Source: an uncultured Sphingobacteriaceae bacterium (lineage in GTDB: Bacteria; Bacteroidota; Bacteroidia; Sphingobacteriales; Sphingobacteriaceae). Taken from it: DNA of 35,910 bases. Numbering within the stretch: position 1 is the stretch's first letter; each line of letters starts with the position of its first letter. Shown in pieces: positions 8,521 to 18,384 of this stretch. The position numbers were made by a program, and so were the translations under genes. Location: contig CAMLLO010000044.1 in assembly GCA_946480915.1 (NCBI GenBank), positions 1-35,910 on the forward strand, given 5' to 3'. The notes beneath the pieces are model-generated. The model ran no database searches. It saw only the letters and a program-made list of their open reading frames with translations, and was not told where the DNA came from.

Positions 8521-11500
8521 ATGCAATTAAACCGGCTGGAAATAAAAGGCTTTAAAAGCTTTGGCGATAAAATAACTATAAACTTCAATGAAGGAGTTAC
8601 CGCCATTGTTGGTCCGAATGGTTGCGGAAAATCCAATGTAGTAGACGCGATTCGCTGGGTATTAGGCGAACAAAGCACGCGTATGCTTCGGTCGGAAAAA
8701 ATGGAGAATATAATCTTTAACGGCACTAAAACCCGTAAACCTTCTCAACTTGCTGAAGTATCTTTGACTTTCGACAATACAAAAAATATCCTGCCTACCG
8801 ACTACTCTCAAGTAACCATCACCCGAAAACTATACCGCAGTGGCGACAGTGAATACCGACTTAATGACGTACAGTGCCGTTTAAAAGACATAACTGATTT
8901 ATTTCTGGACACCGGTATAGGCGCCGACTCATATTCAATCATTGAACTTAAAATGATTGATGAAATCATTGCCAATAAAGAAGGATCCAGGCGTGCATTG
9001 TTTGAAGAGGCGTCAGGAATATCTAAATATAAGCTGCGTAAAAAGCAAACGTTCAGTAAACTGAAAGAAACAGAGGCCGATTTAAGTCGTGTTGAAGATC
9101 TATTATACGAGATAGAAAAGAACCTTAAAACGTTAGAAAACCAGGCAAAAAAGGCAGAAAGGTATTACAAATTAAAAGAACAGTACAAGGCTTTAAGTAT
9201 TCTGCTGGCCTCTTTCAAAATAACAGGGTTCAGAGAATCGCTGGAAAAGCTCGAAGAAGAGGAATTGAAGCACTCGGTTGATAAAACTGCGATAACGACA
9301 GAAATAGATAAACTTGAAGCGGCGCTTCAGCAGCAAAAAACAGAGGCACTTACCAAAGAGAAAAATCTTTCTGCGCAACAGAAAGCAGCCAACGAATTTA
9401 CCTCGAAAATAAGGGCCTATGAAAGCGATAAAAAGATAAAAAATGAACAACTCCGGTTTTTACAGGAGAAAGAAAAACGGTTGAATGAAGAGCTTGAGAA
9501 AGACAAAAATCAGCTTAATCACGTTTTATACAATGTTAAACGCCTTAACGAAGAGCAATTACAAGAAACTGAACATCTGAATTCGATCAAAATAATTCTT
9601 GCTGATAAAAAAGAAGAACTTGACGAATTAAGAATTCAACAGCAATCGGCTAAAGCCGGGTTGGACGGATTGGTAAAAGAGAACAACGATCTCCAAAATC
9701 AATTATACAACTCGGAAAAAGAACTGACCGTACTGAACATTCAAAAAGATGCCCTTACCCAGGAGATCAGCAGGAATACCAGTGATGCTGAATCAAAAGA
9801 GGCCGAGCTGAATGAATTTAACAGGGCTATTCTGGAATTAGAACAGAAAGTATCAATCAGGAAAAAAGAAACGGACGAATTGGTTCAACATGAAGAACAA
9901 CTTCAGCTTCAAATCAGTACTACTGAAGAACAAATAAATCAAAACAAGGAAAAATTATCTGGCGAAAGCCGAAAGCTGGATTCAAAGCAAAATGAATACA
10001 ACCTGATCAAATCTTTAGTTGATAATCTGGAAGGCTTCCCGGAATCGATTCGGTTTCTCAAGAAAAATGCTGGCTGGGCTAAGCAAGCTCCGCTTTTTTC
10101 CGATGTGCTTTTTTGTAAAGAAGAATATCGCATTGCTATAGAAAATTACCTTGAACCGGTAATGAATCATTACGTCGTGGATACTCAAATCGAAGCTATT
10201 CAGGCAATCAAACTATTAAGTGATTCTGCGAAAGGGCGGGCAAACTTTTTCATCCTGGAAGCTCTGGAGAAAAACCCCGAACCGGAGGAGTTGGTCATCG
10301 CAAGCAGTAATTTCATTTCAGCACTGAGCATTATTGATGTTGATGAGAAATATAGCCGTCTGTGCAGGTATCTTCTTAAAAACGTGTACCTCTCGGTTAC
10401 AGGTGAAGAAGAAGAATTGGGAAATGATTTACCGGAAAATAATCTTGTAATTCTTAGCAGCAGCGGAAAATTTACCAAAAACAGAATAAGCATGACTGGC
10501 GGGTCTGTTGGGCTATTTGAAGGAAAGCGTATCGGACGAGCGAAAAACCTGGAAAATCTGGCAAAAGAGATCCGTTCTTTGGAAAATTCTATCGGCACAT
10601 TAAAGACCTCGATTGAACAGGAAAGCCAGAAAGTGATAGCCCTCAAGGCCTCATTGAAGAAGCAGGAGATTCAGATTTTACAAGAAGAAATAAATCGTTT
10701 AAATAATGAACTCATCTCCCTTAAAACGCGACAGGAGCAGTATGCAGCTTTCATTCAAAACAGTCAGAACAGAAAAAAAGACATTGAGCACAAAATACAG
10801 TCAATTGAAGAAGAGTTTTTGAAAGCTGAACCAAAGCTTGCTGAATTAAAGTCGCAAAAGTTAGAAGCGGGGAATTTGCTTATCGAAAAACAACAAGCTT
10901 TTCATGAACTTTCAGAACTGGTTACCGAAAAATCCACATCCTTTAACCAGGAAAACATCCGTTTTCACCAGCAACAAAACAAAGTTTCGGGCATTGAAAA
11001 AGATTTAGAATACCGCGACAGCCAGCAAAGATCTCTGGAAAATAAAATTGATCTTAATTCAACGGAGCTTAGTAAAACAAAGTCTGAAATTACTGACACC
11101 TTACAGCATGTAGATCATTCGGATGAAGACTTGATTAGCATGTATGCTCAAAAGGAGGAGTTTGAAAAAGGCGTTACTGAATCAGAACAAGAATACTATA
11201 GGGCAAAAAACCAGATTACAGAATTTGAAATTTCAATTTCGGACCTGAGGAAAACAAAAGAGCAATCTGAGCTAATTTCTAATGAACTGAGAGATAAAAA
11301 GACCAATCTGAAGCTGGAATTAAATGCTTTAAAAGAGCGGCTTTCGATAGAATTTTCCATTGATATTAATGACTTGATTGAGTCGGAAAACACGACTGAG
11401 GATCTTGAAAATAATAGTGAAGCGGACTTAAAGGAAAAAACCGATAAATTAAAGCAGCAGCTTGATGATTTTGGTGGGATCAATTCGATGGCAATGGAAG

Positions 11501-12075
11501 CCTATCGGGAAATGAATGAACGTTTCACTTTTATTCAAACCCAAAAAAGAGATTTGCTGACTGCTAAAGCTTCCCTTCTTGAAACAATAAAAGAGATTGA
11601 CGACACCGCCAAGGATAAATTCATGGCGGCCTTTACTCACGTACGGGAAGATTTCATCAAGGTGTTCCGTTCTCTTTTTAATGAAGAAGACAGTTGCGAT
11701 ATAATTCTAAATAACCCGGAGAATCCGCTCGAATCAGACATTGACATTATTGCACGGCCGAAAGGGAAACGACCATTATCTATTAACCAGCTTTCAGGAG
11801 GTGAAAAAACACTTACAGCCACTGCATTGCTTTTTTCATTATATCTGCTTAAACCTGCTCCATTCTGCATTTTCGATGAAGTTGATGCGCCGCTTGATGA
11901 CACCAATATTGATAAATTCAATAACATCATCCGCAAATTCTCAGATCAGTCGCAATTCATTATAGTATCACATAACAAACGGACCATTGCCAGCACAGAT
12001 ATTATATATGGAGTAACTATGGTCGAGCAGGGGATTTCAAGAGTAGTAGCCGTGGACTTAAGAGAGGTTGCATAA
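8521..12075 (+). CDS. smc: Chromosome segregation ATPase SMC
   Basis: The 1184-residue product has the full SMC architecture and normal bacterial length. The N-terminal ATPase half carries Walker A GPNGCGKSN at 31-39. A long coiled coil runs from ~165 to 495, the hinge from ~500 to 640, and a second coiled coil from ~670 to 1000. The C-terminal half has the signature LSGGEK at about 1090 and Walker B FCIFDEVDAPLDD at about 1115. The protein dimerises and, with ScpA and ScpB (encoded elsewhere), compacts and segregates the chromosome. The N-terminus MQLNRLEIKGFKSFGDK is canonical, so ATG 8521 is firm. Its stop lies only 10 bp from the end of the convergent NlpC/P60 gene, with no terminator seen. 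Confidence 0.97.
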   Translation: MQLNRLEIKGFKSFGDKITINFNEGVTAIVGPNGCGKSNVVDAIRWVLGEQSTRMLRSEKMENIIFNGTKTRKPSQLAEVSLTFDNTKNILPTDYSQVTITRKLYRSGDSEYRLNDVQCRLKDITDLFLDTGIGADSYSIIELKMIDEIIANKEGSRRALFEEASGISKYKLRKKQTFSKLKETEADLSRVEDLLYEIEKNLKTLENQAKKAERYYKLKEQYKALSILLASFKITGFRESLEKLEEEELKHSVDKTAITTEIDKLEAALQQQKTEALTKEKNLSAQQKAANEFTSKIRAYESDKKIKNEQLRFLQEKEKRLNEELEKDKNQLNHVLYNVKRLNEEQLQETEHLNSIKIILADKKEELDELRIQQQSAKAGLDGLVKENNDLQNQLYNSEKELTVLNIQKDALTQEISRNTSDAESKEAELNEFNRAILELEQKVSIRKKETDELVQHEEQLQLQISTTEEQINQNKEKLSGESRKLDSKQNEYNLIKSLVDNLEGFPESIRFLKKNAGWAKQAPLFSDVLFCKEEYRIAIENYLEPVMNHYVVDTQIEAIQAIKLLSDSAKGRANFFILEALEKNPEPEELVIASSNFISALSIIDVDEKYSRLCRYLLKNVYLSVTGEEEELGNDLPENNLVILSSSGKFTKNRISMTGGSVGLFEGKRIGRAKNLENLAKEIRSLENSIGTLKTSIEQESQKVIALKASLKKQEIQILQEEINRLNNELISLKTRQEQYAAFIQNSQNRKKDIEHKIQSIEEEFLKAEPKLAELKSQKLEAGNLLIEKQQAFHELSELVTEKSTSFNQENIRFHQQQNKVSGIEKDLEYRDSQQRSLENKIDLNSTELSKTKSEITDTLQHVDHSDEDLISMYAQKEEFEKGVTESEQEYYRAKNQITEFEISISDLRKTKEQSELISNELRDKKTNLKLELNALKERLSIEFSIDINDLIESENTTEDLENNSEADLKEKTDKLKQQLDDFGGINSMAMEAYREMNERFTFIQTQKRDLLTAKASLLETIKEIDDTAKDKFMAAFTHVREDFIKVFRSLFNEEDSCDIILNNPENPLESDIDIIARPKGKRPLSINQLSGGEKTLTATALLFSLYLLKPAPFCIFDEVDAPLDDTNIDKFNNIIRKFSDQSQFIIVSHNKRTIASTDIIYGVTMVEQGISRVVAVDLREVA

Positions 12076-12085
12076 CGAAATCGAA

Positions 12086-12655
12086 CTAAAAACCTGTTAG
12101 AGAAATCTCCGGTTTTACACTTCCGCAACGCGAAAAGTACTTATAATACCAGGAGTCCTTGAGATTACTCACAATCACTCCTTTGCTGGTGGAAACATGC
12201 ACAAAGCGATTATTTTGCAGGTAAACCCCTACATGACTAAACTTCTGCCCACTGAAATCAAAAAACACTAAGTCGCCCTCCTGCAATTCCTCTTCGTATT
12301 TCTTTTTTACACTTTCCGCCATTTGCCTCGCAGTTCTTGGAAGCTGGCGATTATAGATCTCTTTATGCAATAAAATCGTAAAACCCGAACAATCAGCCCC
12401 TTTCTTATTCATTCCTCCGGGAACATTCGGCACCCCCATCCAATTATCTATAAACCTGTAAAGTTTTTCGTTTGCGATGTCTTTTTCGCTAACATTCAGT
12501 AAAGAAGCATAACGCTCTTTTATAGAGCCATTAAATGATTTGTTTCTGGCGCTCGAAACATCGGTAAGGATTTTTGAACTTTTACAGGACGAGAAAGCAA
12601 TGCAGCCAAAAAACAAAATGGATAGTAGAATTGATTGTCTCTTTGTAAAAATCAT
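12086..12655 (-). CDS. NlpC/P60 family peptidoglycan hydrolase, lipoprotein
   Basis: The 189-residue product is a probable cell-wall endopeptidase of the NlpC/P60 class. A basic and hydrophobic signal sequence leads to a lipobox-like AFSSC with the acylated Cys at residue 24, so the enzyme should be tethered to a membrane facing the periplasm. The catalytic domain covers roughly 70-185: Cys89 in ADCSGF, His141 in SHVGVYL and His153 in RFVHVS make the triad, and the GDLVFF block is present. It should cut peptide stems such as D-Glu to diamino acid bonds (family knowledge). It lies upstream of nothing obviously related; mutS is transcribed in the same direction 96 bp upstream of its neighbourhood, from an independent start. 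Confidence 0.9.
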   Translation of the reverse strand: MIFTKRQSILLSILFFGCIAFSSCKSSKILTDVSSARNKSFNGSIKERYASLLNVSEKDIANEKLYRFIDNWMGVPNVPGGMNKKGADCSGFTILLHKEIYNRQLPRTARQMAESVKKKYEEELQEGDLVFFDFSGQKFSHVGVYLQNNRFVHVSTSKGVIVSNLKDSWYYKYFSRCGSVKPEISLTGF

Positions 12656-12706
12656 AACAATCCCAATATCCTAAAATATGGATTGCATAATTGACAGAAG
12701 TTTTTA

Positions 12707-12729
12707 ACAGAGGTGGATAACCCCTCTGT
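12707..12729. terminator. Hairpin after mutS, possible weak terminator
   Basis: ACAGAGG (12707-12713) and CCTCTGT (12723-12729) form a 7-bp stem around a 9-nt loop, about 22 bp beyond the mutS stop. No long U-run follows on the minus strand, so efficiency as an intrinsic terminator is doubtful. Confidence 0.4.
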
Positions 12730-12751
12730 CATTCGATAAAAATCAGCAATA

Positions 12752-15361
12752 TTATGTCTTTAAAACACGCTGTATCTCATCAAGCTTCATCAACGCTTCT
12801 ACAGGAGTCAGCGTATTAACATCGAGATTATTAAGGAGATCGCGAATTTTGACCAGAACCGGATCATCAATAGAAAACATCTGTAATTGATAAGCCTGCT
12901 GCTGGACTTTCTTGATACTATCTTTGATATGCTCTCCGCCTGTTCGTTCCTGTTCCAGGCGCCTTAAAATTTCGTTGGCACGATTGATGAGCTTTGGGGG
13001 CATCCCGGCCATTTTTGCCACATGGATACCGAAACTATGCTCACTGCCACCCGGAACTAACTTTCGGAGAAAAATAACTTTATTTCCAACTTCCTTTACC
13101 GAAATATTAAAGTTCTTGATCCTGTTAAAAGAGTTGCTAAGCTCATTAAGTTCGTGGTAATGCGTTGCAAACAGGGTTTTTGATTTTGCGGCTGGATTGG
13201 TGTGCAGAAATTCTGCGATGGCCCATGCAATAGAAATTCCATCGTAGGTGGACGTTCCACGTCCGATTTCGTCCAGCAGAATCAAGCTTTTGTCTGACAG
13301 GTTATTCAAAATACTGGCAGTCTCATTCATCTCAACCATAAAGGTCGATTCGCCTGAGGATAAGTTATCCGAAGCACCAACCCGGGTAAATATCTTATCA
13401 ACCACACCTATTTTTGCTTCCTTGGCGGGAACAAAGCAACCCATCTGAGCCATCAAGACAATCAAACCAGTTTGACGAAGCAAAGCTGATTTACCCGCCA
13501 TATTGGGCCCGGTTATAATGATGATTTGTTGGGTTTCGCTGTCTAAAAACACATCGTTAGTAATATACGACTCGCCTACAGGAAGCCGTTTTTCTATTAC
13601 AGGATGACGCCCTCCCTTTATATCCAATACATTGGTAGTATCGATCTGAGGTTTAACGTAGTAATTTTTAATAGCAAGCGTTGAGAAACAGAGAAGCACG
13701 TCCAACTGAGCAATTAGCTGGGCATTCAACTGTATAGGTTTTATATATTCAGAAAGAGCGAACACAAGTTCGTTGTAAAGTCTGTTCTCGATTACGTGAA
13801 TCTTTTCCTCTGCACCTAAAATCTGCTCTTCGTATTCCTTTAATTCGGGTGTAATATACCTTTCGGCGTTAACCAAGGTCTGTTTCCTTATCCACTCGGA
13901 AGGGACTTTATCTTTATGCGAATTTGTTACCTCCAAATAATACCCAAAAACATTATTGAAGGCGACCTTTAGTGAAGGTATACCGGTAGCTTCCGCTTCA
14001 CGCTTTTGTATTTCTACCAAATACCCCTTTCCTCCAAATGCTATCTTTCTTAACCTATCAAGCTCTTCATCAATCCCCTCTCCTATTACGCCACCTTTAA
14101 TAACTAAAACGGGCGGCTCTGGATTTAACTCCCTTTCGATCTTTTCTCTTATTAAGGCACAGGGATTTAATTGCTCAGCAATCGTCTTTAAAGCCAGGTT
14201 ATCAGTTGCCTCACAGAGTTTTTTAATCGATTCGGTTGCAAATAAAGCTCGTTTCAACTGGCAAACTTCACGAGGATTTGCCTTGAGTAAGCCGATTTTC
14301 GAAATCAGCCTTTCCAGATCGCCTATCTGCTTTATTTCATGTAGCAAAGAGTCGCGTATCTCTTCCTCGTTTATAAGAAATTCAACCACATTTAATCTGG
14401 CTTCAATAGGTTTCTTTTCCTTTAGTGGCATTACAATCCATCTTCTCAGCATCCTGGCTCCCATGGGCGAACAAGTTTGATCCAGGACATCCACCAGAGT
14501 AACGGCGTTTTCATTCGCCGAGCCAATAAGTTCAAGATTTCTAATTGTAAAACGATCAAGCCACATATATCGCTCTTCCTCGATTCTGGATATAGAAGAA
14601 ATATGCTGAAGATTGCGATGCTCGGTTTCGTTAAGATAGTGAAGTGCCACACCTGCTGCGATAATGGCAACAGGTAAGCGATCGATACCAAAACCTTTGA
14701 GTGATTTAACTTCAAAATGCTTTAATAGAGACTCGGTCGCATAATCGCCCGTGTAGGGCCATTCGTCTAAAGTGTAGGTATAGAAACGATCTCCGAAGGT
14801 TTCCACAAAATCACGCTTTCGATTTTTAGGAAAAATGACTTCTGTTGGCTTAAAAGTTTGAAGTAATTTATCGATGTAGTCACTATTGCCCTGGGCTACT
14901 AAGAACTCTCCGGTAGAAATATCTAAAAAAGCTATTCCGAGTGTATTCTTTTCAAAAAATACCGACGCCAGGTAATTATTGGCTTTTTGCTGTAGAATGT
15001 TATCGCTATACGAAACCCCCGGAGTAACCAGCTCTGTAACCCCCCGTTTTACTATGGTTTTCGTTGTTTTTGGATCTTCCAGCTGATCGCAAATGGCTAC
15101 ACGTTGTCCGGCACGAACTAATTTAGGCAAGTACGTTTCAAGCGAATGATGAGGAAACCCTGCAAGCTCTATATGAGATGCCGAGCCATTGGCCCTCTTA
15201 GTAAGAACAATTCCAAGTATTGAAGAAGCTTTTACCGCATCTTCGCCAAACGTTTCGTAAAAATCTCCAACTCTGAATAACAGCAAAGCACCTGGATATT
15301 TGGTCTTAATGCTGTTATATTGCTGCATTAAAGGAGTTTCTTTAACTTCTTTCTTAACCAA
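12752..15361 (-). CDS. mutS: DNA mismatch repair protein MutS
   Basis: The 869-residue product has the full length of MutS. The mismatch-recognition Phe-x-Glu is in [11 protein letters not shown] (Phe34, Glu36). Connector, lever and clamp domains follow. The ATPase has Walker A GPNMAGKS at about 612-620, the ST motif, Walker [14 protein letters not shown] and the FATHYHEL histidine. The C-terminus carries the short dimerisation region. It recognises base mismatches and small loops and recruits MutL. The start codon is TTG at 15361, giving a Lys-rich [16 protein letters not shown] leader like that of relatives; the only nearby ATG (15328, MQQYNSIK) would remove this leader but keep the domain. 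No partner gene is adjacent. Confidence 0.96.
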   Translation of the reverse strand: MVKKEVKETPLMQQYNSIKTKYPGALLLFRVGDFYETFGEDAVKASSILGIVLTKRANGSASHIELAGFPHHSLETYLPKLVRAGQRVAICDQLEDPKTTKTIVKRGVTELVTPGVSYSDNILQQKANNYLASVFFEKNTLGIAFLDISTGEFLVAQGNSDYIDKLLQTFKPTEVIFPKNRKRDFVETFGDRFYTYTLDEWPYTGDYATESLLKHFEVKSLKGFGIDRLPVAIIAAGVALHYLNETEHRNLQHISSISRIEEERYMWLDRFTIRNLELIGSANENAVTLVDVLDQTCSPMGARMLRRWIVMPLKEKKPIEARLNVVEFLINEEEIRDSLLHEIKQIGDLERLISKIGLLKANPREVCQLKRALFATESIKKLCEATDNLALKTIAEQLNPCALIREKIERELNPEPPVLVIKGGVIGEGIDEELDRLRKIAFGGKGYLVEIQKREAEATGIPSLKVAFNNVFGYYLEVTNSHKDKVPSEWIRKQTLVNAERYITPELKEYEEQILGAEEKIHVIENRLYNELVFALSEYIKPIQLNAQLIAQLDVLLCFSTLAIKNYYVKPQIDTTNVLDIKGGRHPVIEKRLPVGESYITNDVFLDSETQQIIIITGPNMAGKSALLRQTGLIVLMAQMGCFVPAKEAKIGVVDKIFTRVGASDNLSSGESTFMVEMNETASILNNLSDKSLILLDEIGRGTSTYDGISIAWAIAEFLHTNPAAKSKTLFATHYHELNELSNSFNRIKNFNISVKEVGNKVIFLRKLVPGGSEHSFGIHVAKMAGMPPKLINRANEILRRLEQERTGGEHIKDSIKKVQQQAYQLQMFSIDDPVLVKIRDLLNNLDVNTLTPVEALMKLDEIQRVLKT

Positions 15362-15468
15362 TATAATTCTAATTATTAACCAGCTAAATTATGCTATTAT
15401 GAAGGATATTACAGGATTGTGGAAAAATCAAAGTTTGTGAATTAATTTAAAGTAGTCCGCTCTAAAGC

Positions 15469-15496
15469 AACAAAGGAAAGTTGCCTTTCCTTTGTT
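15469..15496. other. Strong 12-bp hairpin in the mutS upstream gap
   Basis: AACAAAGGAAAG (15469-15480) and CTTTCCTTTGTT (15485-15496) form a perfect 12-bp stem with a TTGC loop. The plus strand continues ATTTGATGTTTTT, loosely U-rich; the minus strand continues GCTTTAGAG with no U-run. Transcripts arriving from the 15759-16235 gene would meet it on the minus strand. It could be that gene's terminator, an mRNA stabiliser, or an element in the mutS leader. The rest of the gap (15362-15758) also holds GATGTTA/TAACATC inverted repeats at 15571-15589. Confidence 0.55.
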
Positions 15497-15637
15497 ATTT
15501 GATGTTTTTATGGTAGGATTTTTTTTACAGGCTTACAGTATTTCGGTAGATGTAGGGCCTTCAGTTTTAAGATGTTAAAATCTAACATCCTTTCCATGCA
15601 CGCAAGGTGTTTAAAAATTTAGATATTTTTAAATTTA

Positions 15638-15748
15638 TTACACGAATGGGTCAGTTGCCGTGACGAAATGCCATTCTGCGTACACGAAATGATTTTCAAT
15701 AAAATCGATTTCAACCTTTTCAAGGTGATTGTCGAATTTGGTTGTACC
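15638..15748 (-). pseudogene. Possible start-less coding remnant
   Basis: This minus-strand frame reads TTKFDNHLEKVEIDFIENH, then FVYAEWHFVTATDPFV, and ends in TAA. Its residue make-up and codon use look like real protein. It has no start codon: a TAA lies immediately upstream, and it begins 11 bp past the stop of the 15759-16235 gene in a different frame. It could be the shifted tail of that gene or the last piece of a lost gene, or chance in AT-rich DNA. No family is recognised. Confidence 0.3.
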
Positions 15749-15758
15749 TTATTTTTCA

Positions 15759-16235
15759 TCAATCGGTTGTATCTTCTCTCAATTTCTTATCAATATTGAG
15801 TTGTTTCTCTGTTTTATCAAGGTTTTCGCGAAACCCCTCTACTAGATTATCTTCATTATATTTGAAGTCCTTCGAGCTTGCATCGCCAGAGTTGCCAGAT
15901 TCAAAAACAGCCTTTTCGGCTCCGGGAGGATTATCTCCTAATAAATTCCTGGTTACAGGTTTCTCATTTTCCGCAGAAATATTTGCATTAGGTTCTGGAA
16001 TAGTTCTTTCAAGAAAACCTGTCAAATCCTCCTCCCGTTCAGAAGTTTGATCAATCGTTTGGTTTTCATCAGAATAGGTATTAGCTGGCATATTCTCAGC
16101 TTCGATACGCTGGCTCAAATCCGCAGAATTTAATTGTTCCTGCTCTTCTAAACTTGGAGTATCCTCGTTACTGGATTGGTTATTTGGATCTGGGTCGAGA
16201 TTGTCTTCCCAGTCTTCATTTGGGTGCATAATCAT
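15759..16235 (-). CDS. Acidic, probably disordered hypothetical protein
   Basis: The product has 158 residues and is unrecognised. It is extremely rich in Asp, Glu, Asn, Ser and Pro with almost no hydrophobic core, no signal peptide and no membrane segment, so it is predicted to be mostly disordered. The C-terminal ~35 residues (NLVEGFRENLDKTEKQLNID) could form an amphipathic helix. The start may be ATG 16235 or the in-frame ATG at 16229 (MHPNEDWED). It lies 116 bp downstream of the LytTR regulator gene on the same strand, without an obvious functional tie. Such acidic proteins occur in Sphingobacteriaceae as uncharacterised stress or DNA-mimic-like proteins; no function is claimed. Confidence 0.6.
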   Translation of the reverse strand: MIMHPNEDWEDNLDPDPNNQSSNEDTPSLEEQEQLNSADLSQRIEAENMPANTYSDENQTIDQTSEREEDLTGFLERTIPEPNANISAENEKPVTRNLLGDNPPGAEKAVFESGNSGDASSKDFKYNEDNLVEGFRENLDKTEKQLNIDKKLREDTTD

Positions 16236-16351
16236 AGCTATGTTTATAGGTACTATACAAACATGCGTCTATTGATTTTGTTCTTGTTGGCTTTTAACTA
16301 AATAAGACCAATTTAACGAGCGGTATAAGTAATGAAAATATTGATCATTTT

Positions 16352-17119
16352 TCACTCGTAATTCTGACCCTCATCGGACTGATCATTCAAAGGCTTATCA
16401 AACCTTCTCTTAGATGTTATTAATTTGGGATGTACTTTATTCAGAAGTTCTTTTTTATAAGAGCCACTATATAGGATGGTGTACATATCTTCCAGGCAAA
16501 TTTTATTTCCGTCGATAGAAGTAATTTTTTGTTCATTAATTAAATATGATTTATGAACTCTAATAAATCGATCCGAAGGCAAAAAATCCTCCAGTTCTTT
16601 CATCGTCAGGTAAATAAGGTGGCTTTTATTCGTCAGATGAATAGTTACATAGTTTTGAGACGCTTCGATATAAATAATATCATCATATTTTATTCTGATA
16701 ACTTTATTTCCTCTCGATTCGTTCTTCACAAAGAAGTAATCACTTCCAGGTTTTTTATCCTTTACAATTTCCGCATTAACATCTAACTGCCGCTGTTTAG
16801 CTTTTTCAATGCATTTTGAAAATCGCTCAAGTGAAAATGGTTTCATTAAATAATCCACCGCATTATTTTCGAAGGCTTCGGCAGCGAAATGAGGAGCATC
16901 TGCTGTATAAATGAAAGAGGTTACAAAATCAAGATTCTCAAGATTTAACTTTGGCAAAGAACTGCTAATAATGACAATATCAGGCATCAATGTCATGATT
17001 TCATTATACGCAACCAGCGTATTACTGGAACTACCTACAATCTTTAGTTCCTTGTGTGTCGATATATATTTAGAAATGATTTTAATACTTGTGTTATCAT
17101 CAAGAATGTAGCATTTCAT
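16352..17119 (-). CDS. LytTR-family response regulator with an atypical receiver
   Basis: The 255-residue product has a receiver domain at about 1-118, a linker and a LytTR DNA-binding domain at about 135-235 (YIEASQNYVTIHLTNKSHLI, then RVHKSYLINEQKI). The receiver keeps the acidic pair Asp7-Asp8 and the Lys of YLMKPF, but the phospho-acceptor position in DIVIISSSLP holds Ser52 instead of Asp. Normal Asp phosphorylation is therefore unlikely, and the receiver may signal by binding or constitutive dimerisation. LytTR domains bind DNA and activate or repress nearby genes (family knowledge). No LytS-type sensor kinase lies beside it, so it is an orphan here. The 316-bp upstream region is AT-rich. 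Confidence 0.88.
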   Translation of the reverse strand: MKCYILDDNTSIKIISKYISTHKELKIVGSSSNTLVAYNEIMTLMPDIVIISSSLPKLNLENLDFVTSFIYTADAPHFAAEAFENNAVDYLMKPFSLERFSKCIEKAKQRQLDVNAEIVKDKKPGSDYFFVKNESRGNKVIRIKYDDIIYIEASQNYVTIHLTNKSHLIYLTMKELEDFLPSDRFIRVHKSYLINEQKITSIDGNKICLEDMYTILYSGSYKKELLNKVHPKLITSKRRFDKPLNDQSDEGQNYE

Positions 17120-17434
17120 ATGTCAGATAGTAGCATTAATACTTTAAAACTCAGTAGATTTCCACCCTTATGATTCAGGCTAATTTGCGCTGAGGGTTTA
17201 TAGGGTAAAAATACAACTTTGGCCGTTTATACGCACAAATTAAACAATAAATTTAACATCCATTAAGTAAAGACCCTTATAAGTTAAAAAAGTATAATTT
17301 TTATTAAAGAATAGATATACGTTTTTTCAACGAAAAAAAACAACATTTAGGTGCCAAAGAACAATGCCTGGACTTTTTTTCTTAAAAACATCAATTCTTT
17401 CTATTAATTTCGATTATTATTCTCAACACTGAAA
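17120..17434. promoter_or_regulatory. AT-rich divergent intergenic region
   Basis: No gene is seen in the 315 bp between the divergent LytTR regulator and the YihY/BrkB gene, so promoters for both must lie here. It contains A/T runs and an imperfect inverted repeat near 17320-17342 (CGTTTTTTC / CGAAAAAAAAC). I could not assign a clear TAnnTTTG element. Confidence 0.35.
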
Positions 17435-18382
17435 TTGGCAAAACCCGAAATATCAAATTCACTTTATTTGTTTTTGAAAATAAAGCTAACCATAAAATGG
17501 ATGCGTCAATCTTTTACGGAGTTAAAGAAGAATGATCCCTTACGACTTGCCGGCGCTACCGCCTTCTTTTCAACCTTTGCCTTACCTCCTATTTTAATAA
17601 TTCTCATCCAGTTATTCGGGTTGTTCCTGAATAGAAATGAGCTGAGTTCGCAATTAATCAACCGTCTTGCTAATCTTATGGGTAAAACCAGTGCATTACA
17701 GGTTCAGCAGGTATTAAAAAATTTTAATTCGCTTTCTGAAAATTTATTTGCCCTTACTATCGGGTTTATTTTTCTTCTTTTTGTTGCTACAACCTTATTC
17801 TCGGTAATAAAAAATTCACTTGATCAAATTTGGAAGATCCGGGTTAAGGCCCATCCGGGATTGTGGTTCTATCTTAAACTCAGGGGCCGCTCATTAATAG
17901 TGATAGTTGCTGGCGGTTTGCTGTTCCTTATACTCATCTTTATTGAAGGTTTGCAGGCGATTTTAGGTGACTATATAAATTACCTGGGACCTACAGCCAG
18001 TGATTACCTTAACGGTCTTGTCAGCGAAATAATTTTTGTGATAGTTGTCACTACCTGGTTCTCCATAATATTTCGTTTCCTTACAGATGGACGACCGGAA
18101 TGGAAACCAGCCCTGGCAGGAGGGTTTTTCACGGGCATACTATTTTCATTTGGAAAAGTACTCTTGAAATGGCTTTTATCTCTAAGTAATATTAGCAATA
18201 TTTATGGAGCATCCGGTTCTATAGTGTTAATATTGCTATTTGTGTTCTATTCATCTCTTATTTTTTATTACGGAGGTTGTTTCATAAAAGTAATAAGTGA
18301 TGATTTGAATTTACCAATACGGCCAGTGAAAGAGGCTTTCAAATATCAGGTTACAGAAGTAATTCAAGGAGAGGAAGCTTAA
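17435..18382 (+). CDS. YihY/BrkB family inner membrane protein
   Basis: The 315-residue product belongs to the YihY/virulence factor BrkB family (often mis-called RNase BN). It begins with a basic amphipathic segment and the family block DPLRLAGATAFFSTFALPP, followed by about six membrane segments. The conserved GRPEWKPALAGGFFTGILF loop is present, and SNIYGASGSIVLILLFVFYSS lies near the end. The family is thought to act in the inner membrane; its substrate is unsettled. The frame opens at TTG 17435 and the first ATG is 17501 (MRQSFTELKK). I prefer the TTG because homologues have residues before the LRLAGAT block, but the true start is uncertain. It converges on the EamA gene with a 2-bp gap. 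Confidence 0.85.
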   Translation: MAKPEISNSLYLFLKIKLTIKWMRQSFTELKKNDPLRLAGATAFFSTFALPPILIILIQLFGLFLNRNELSSQLINRLANLMGKTSALQVQQVLKNFNSLSENLFALTIGFIFLLFVATTLFSVIKNSLDQIWKIRVKAHPGLWFYLKLRGRSLIVIVAGGLLFLILIFIEGLQAILGDYINYLGPTASDYLNGLVSEIIFVIVVTTWFSIIFRFLTDGRPEWKPALAGGFFTGILFSFGKVLLKWLLSLSNISNIYGASGSIVLILLFVFYSSLIFYYGGCFIKVISDDLNLPIRPVKEAFKYQVTEVIQGEEA

Positions 18383-18384
18383 CT

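Noticed and set aside
10200..10646. 148-codon minus-strand frame inside smc
   Set aside because: It lies within the conserved hinge region of smc and has Arg/Phe/Ser-rich content typical of antisense reading.
13956..14480. 174-codon plus-strand frame inside mutS
   Set aside because: Antisense shadow of a well-supported gene; no start context and no domain.
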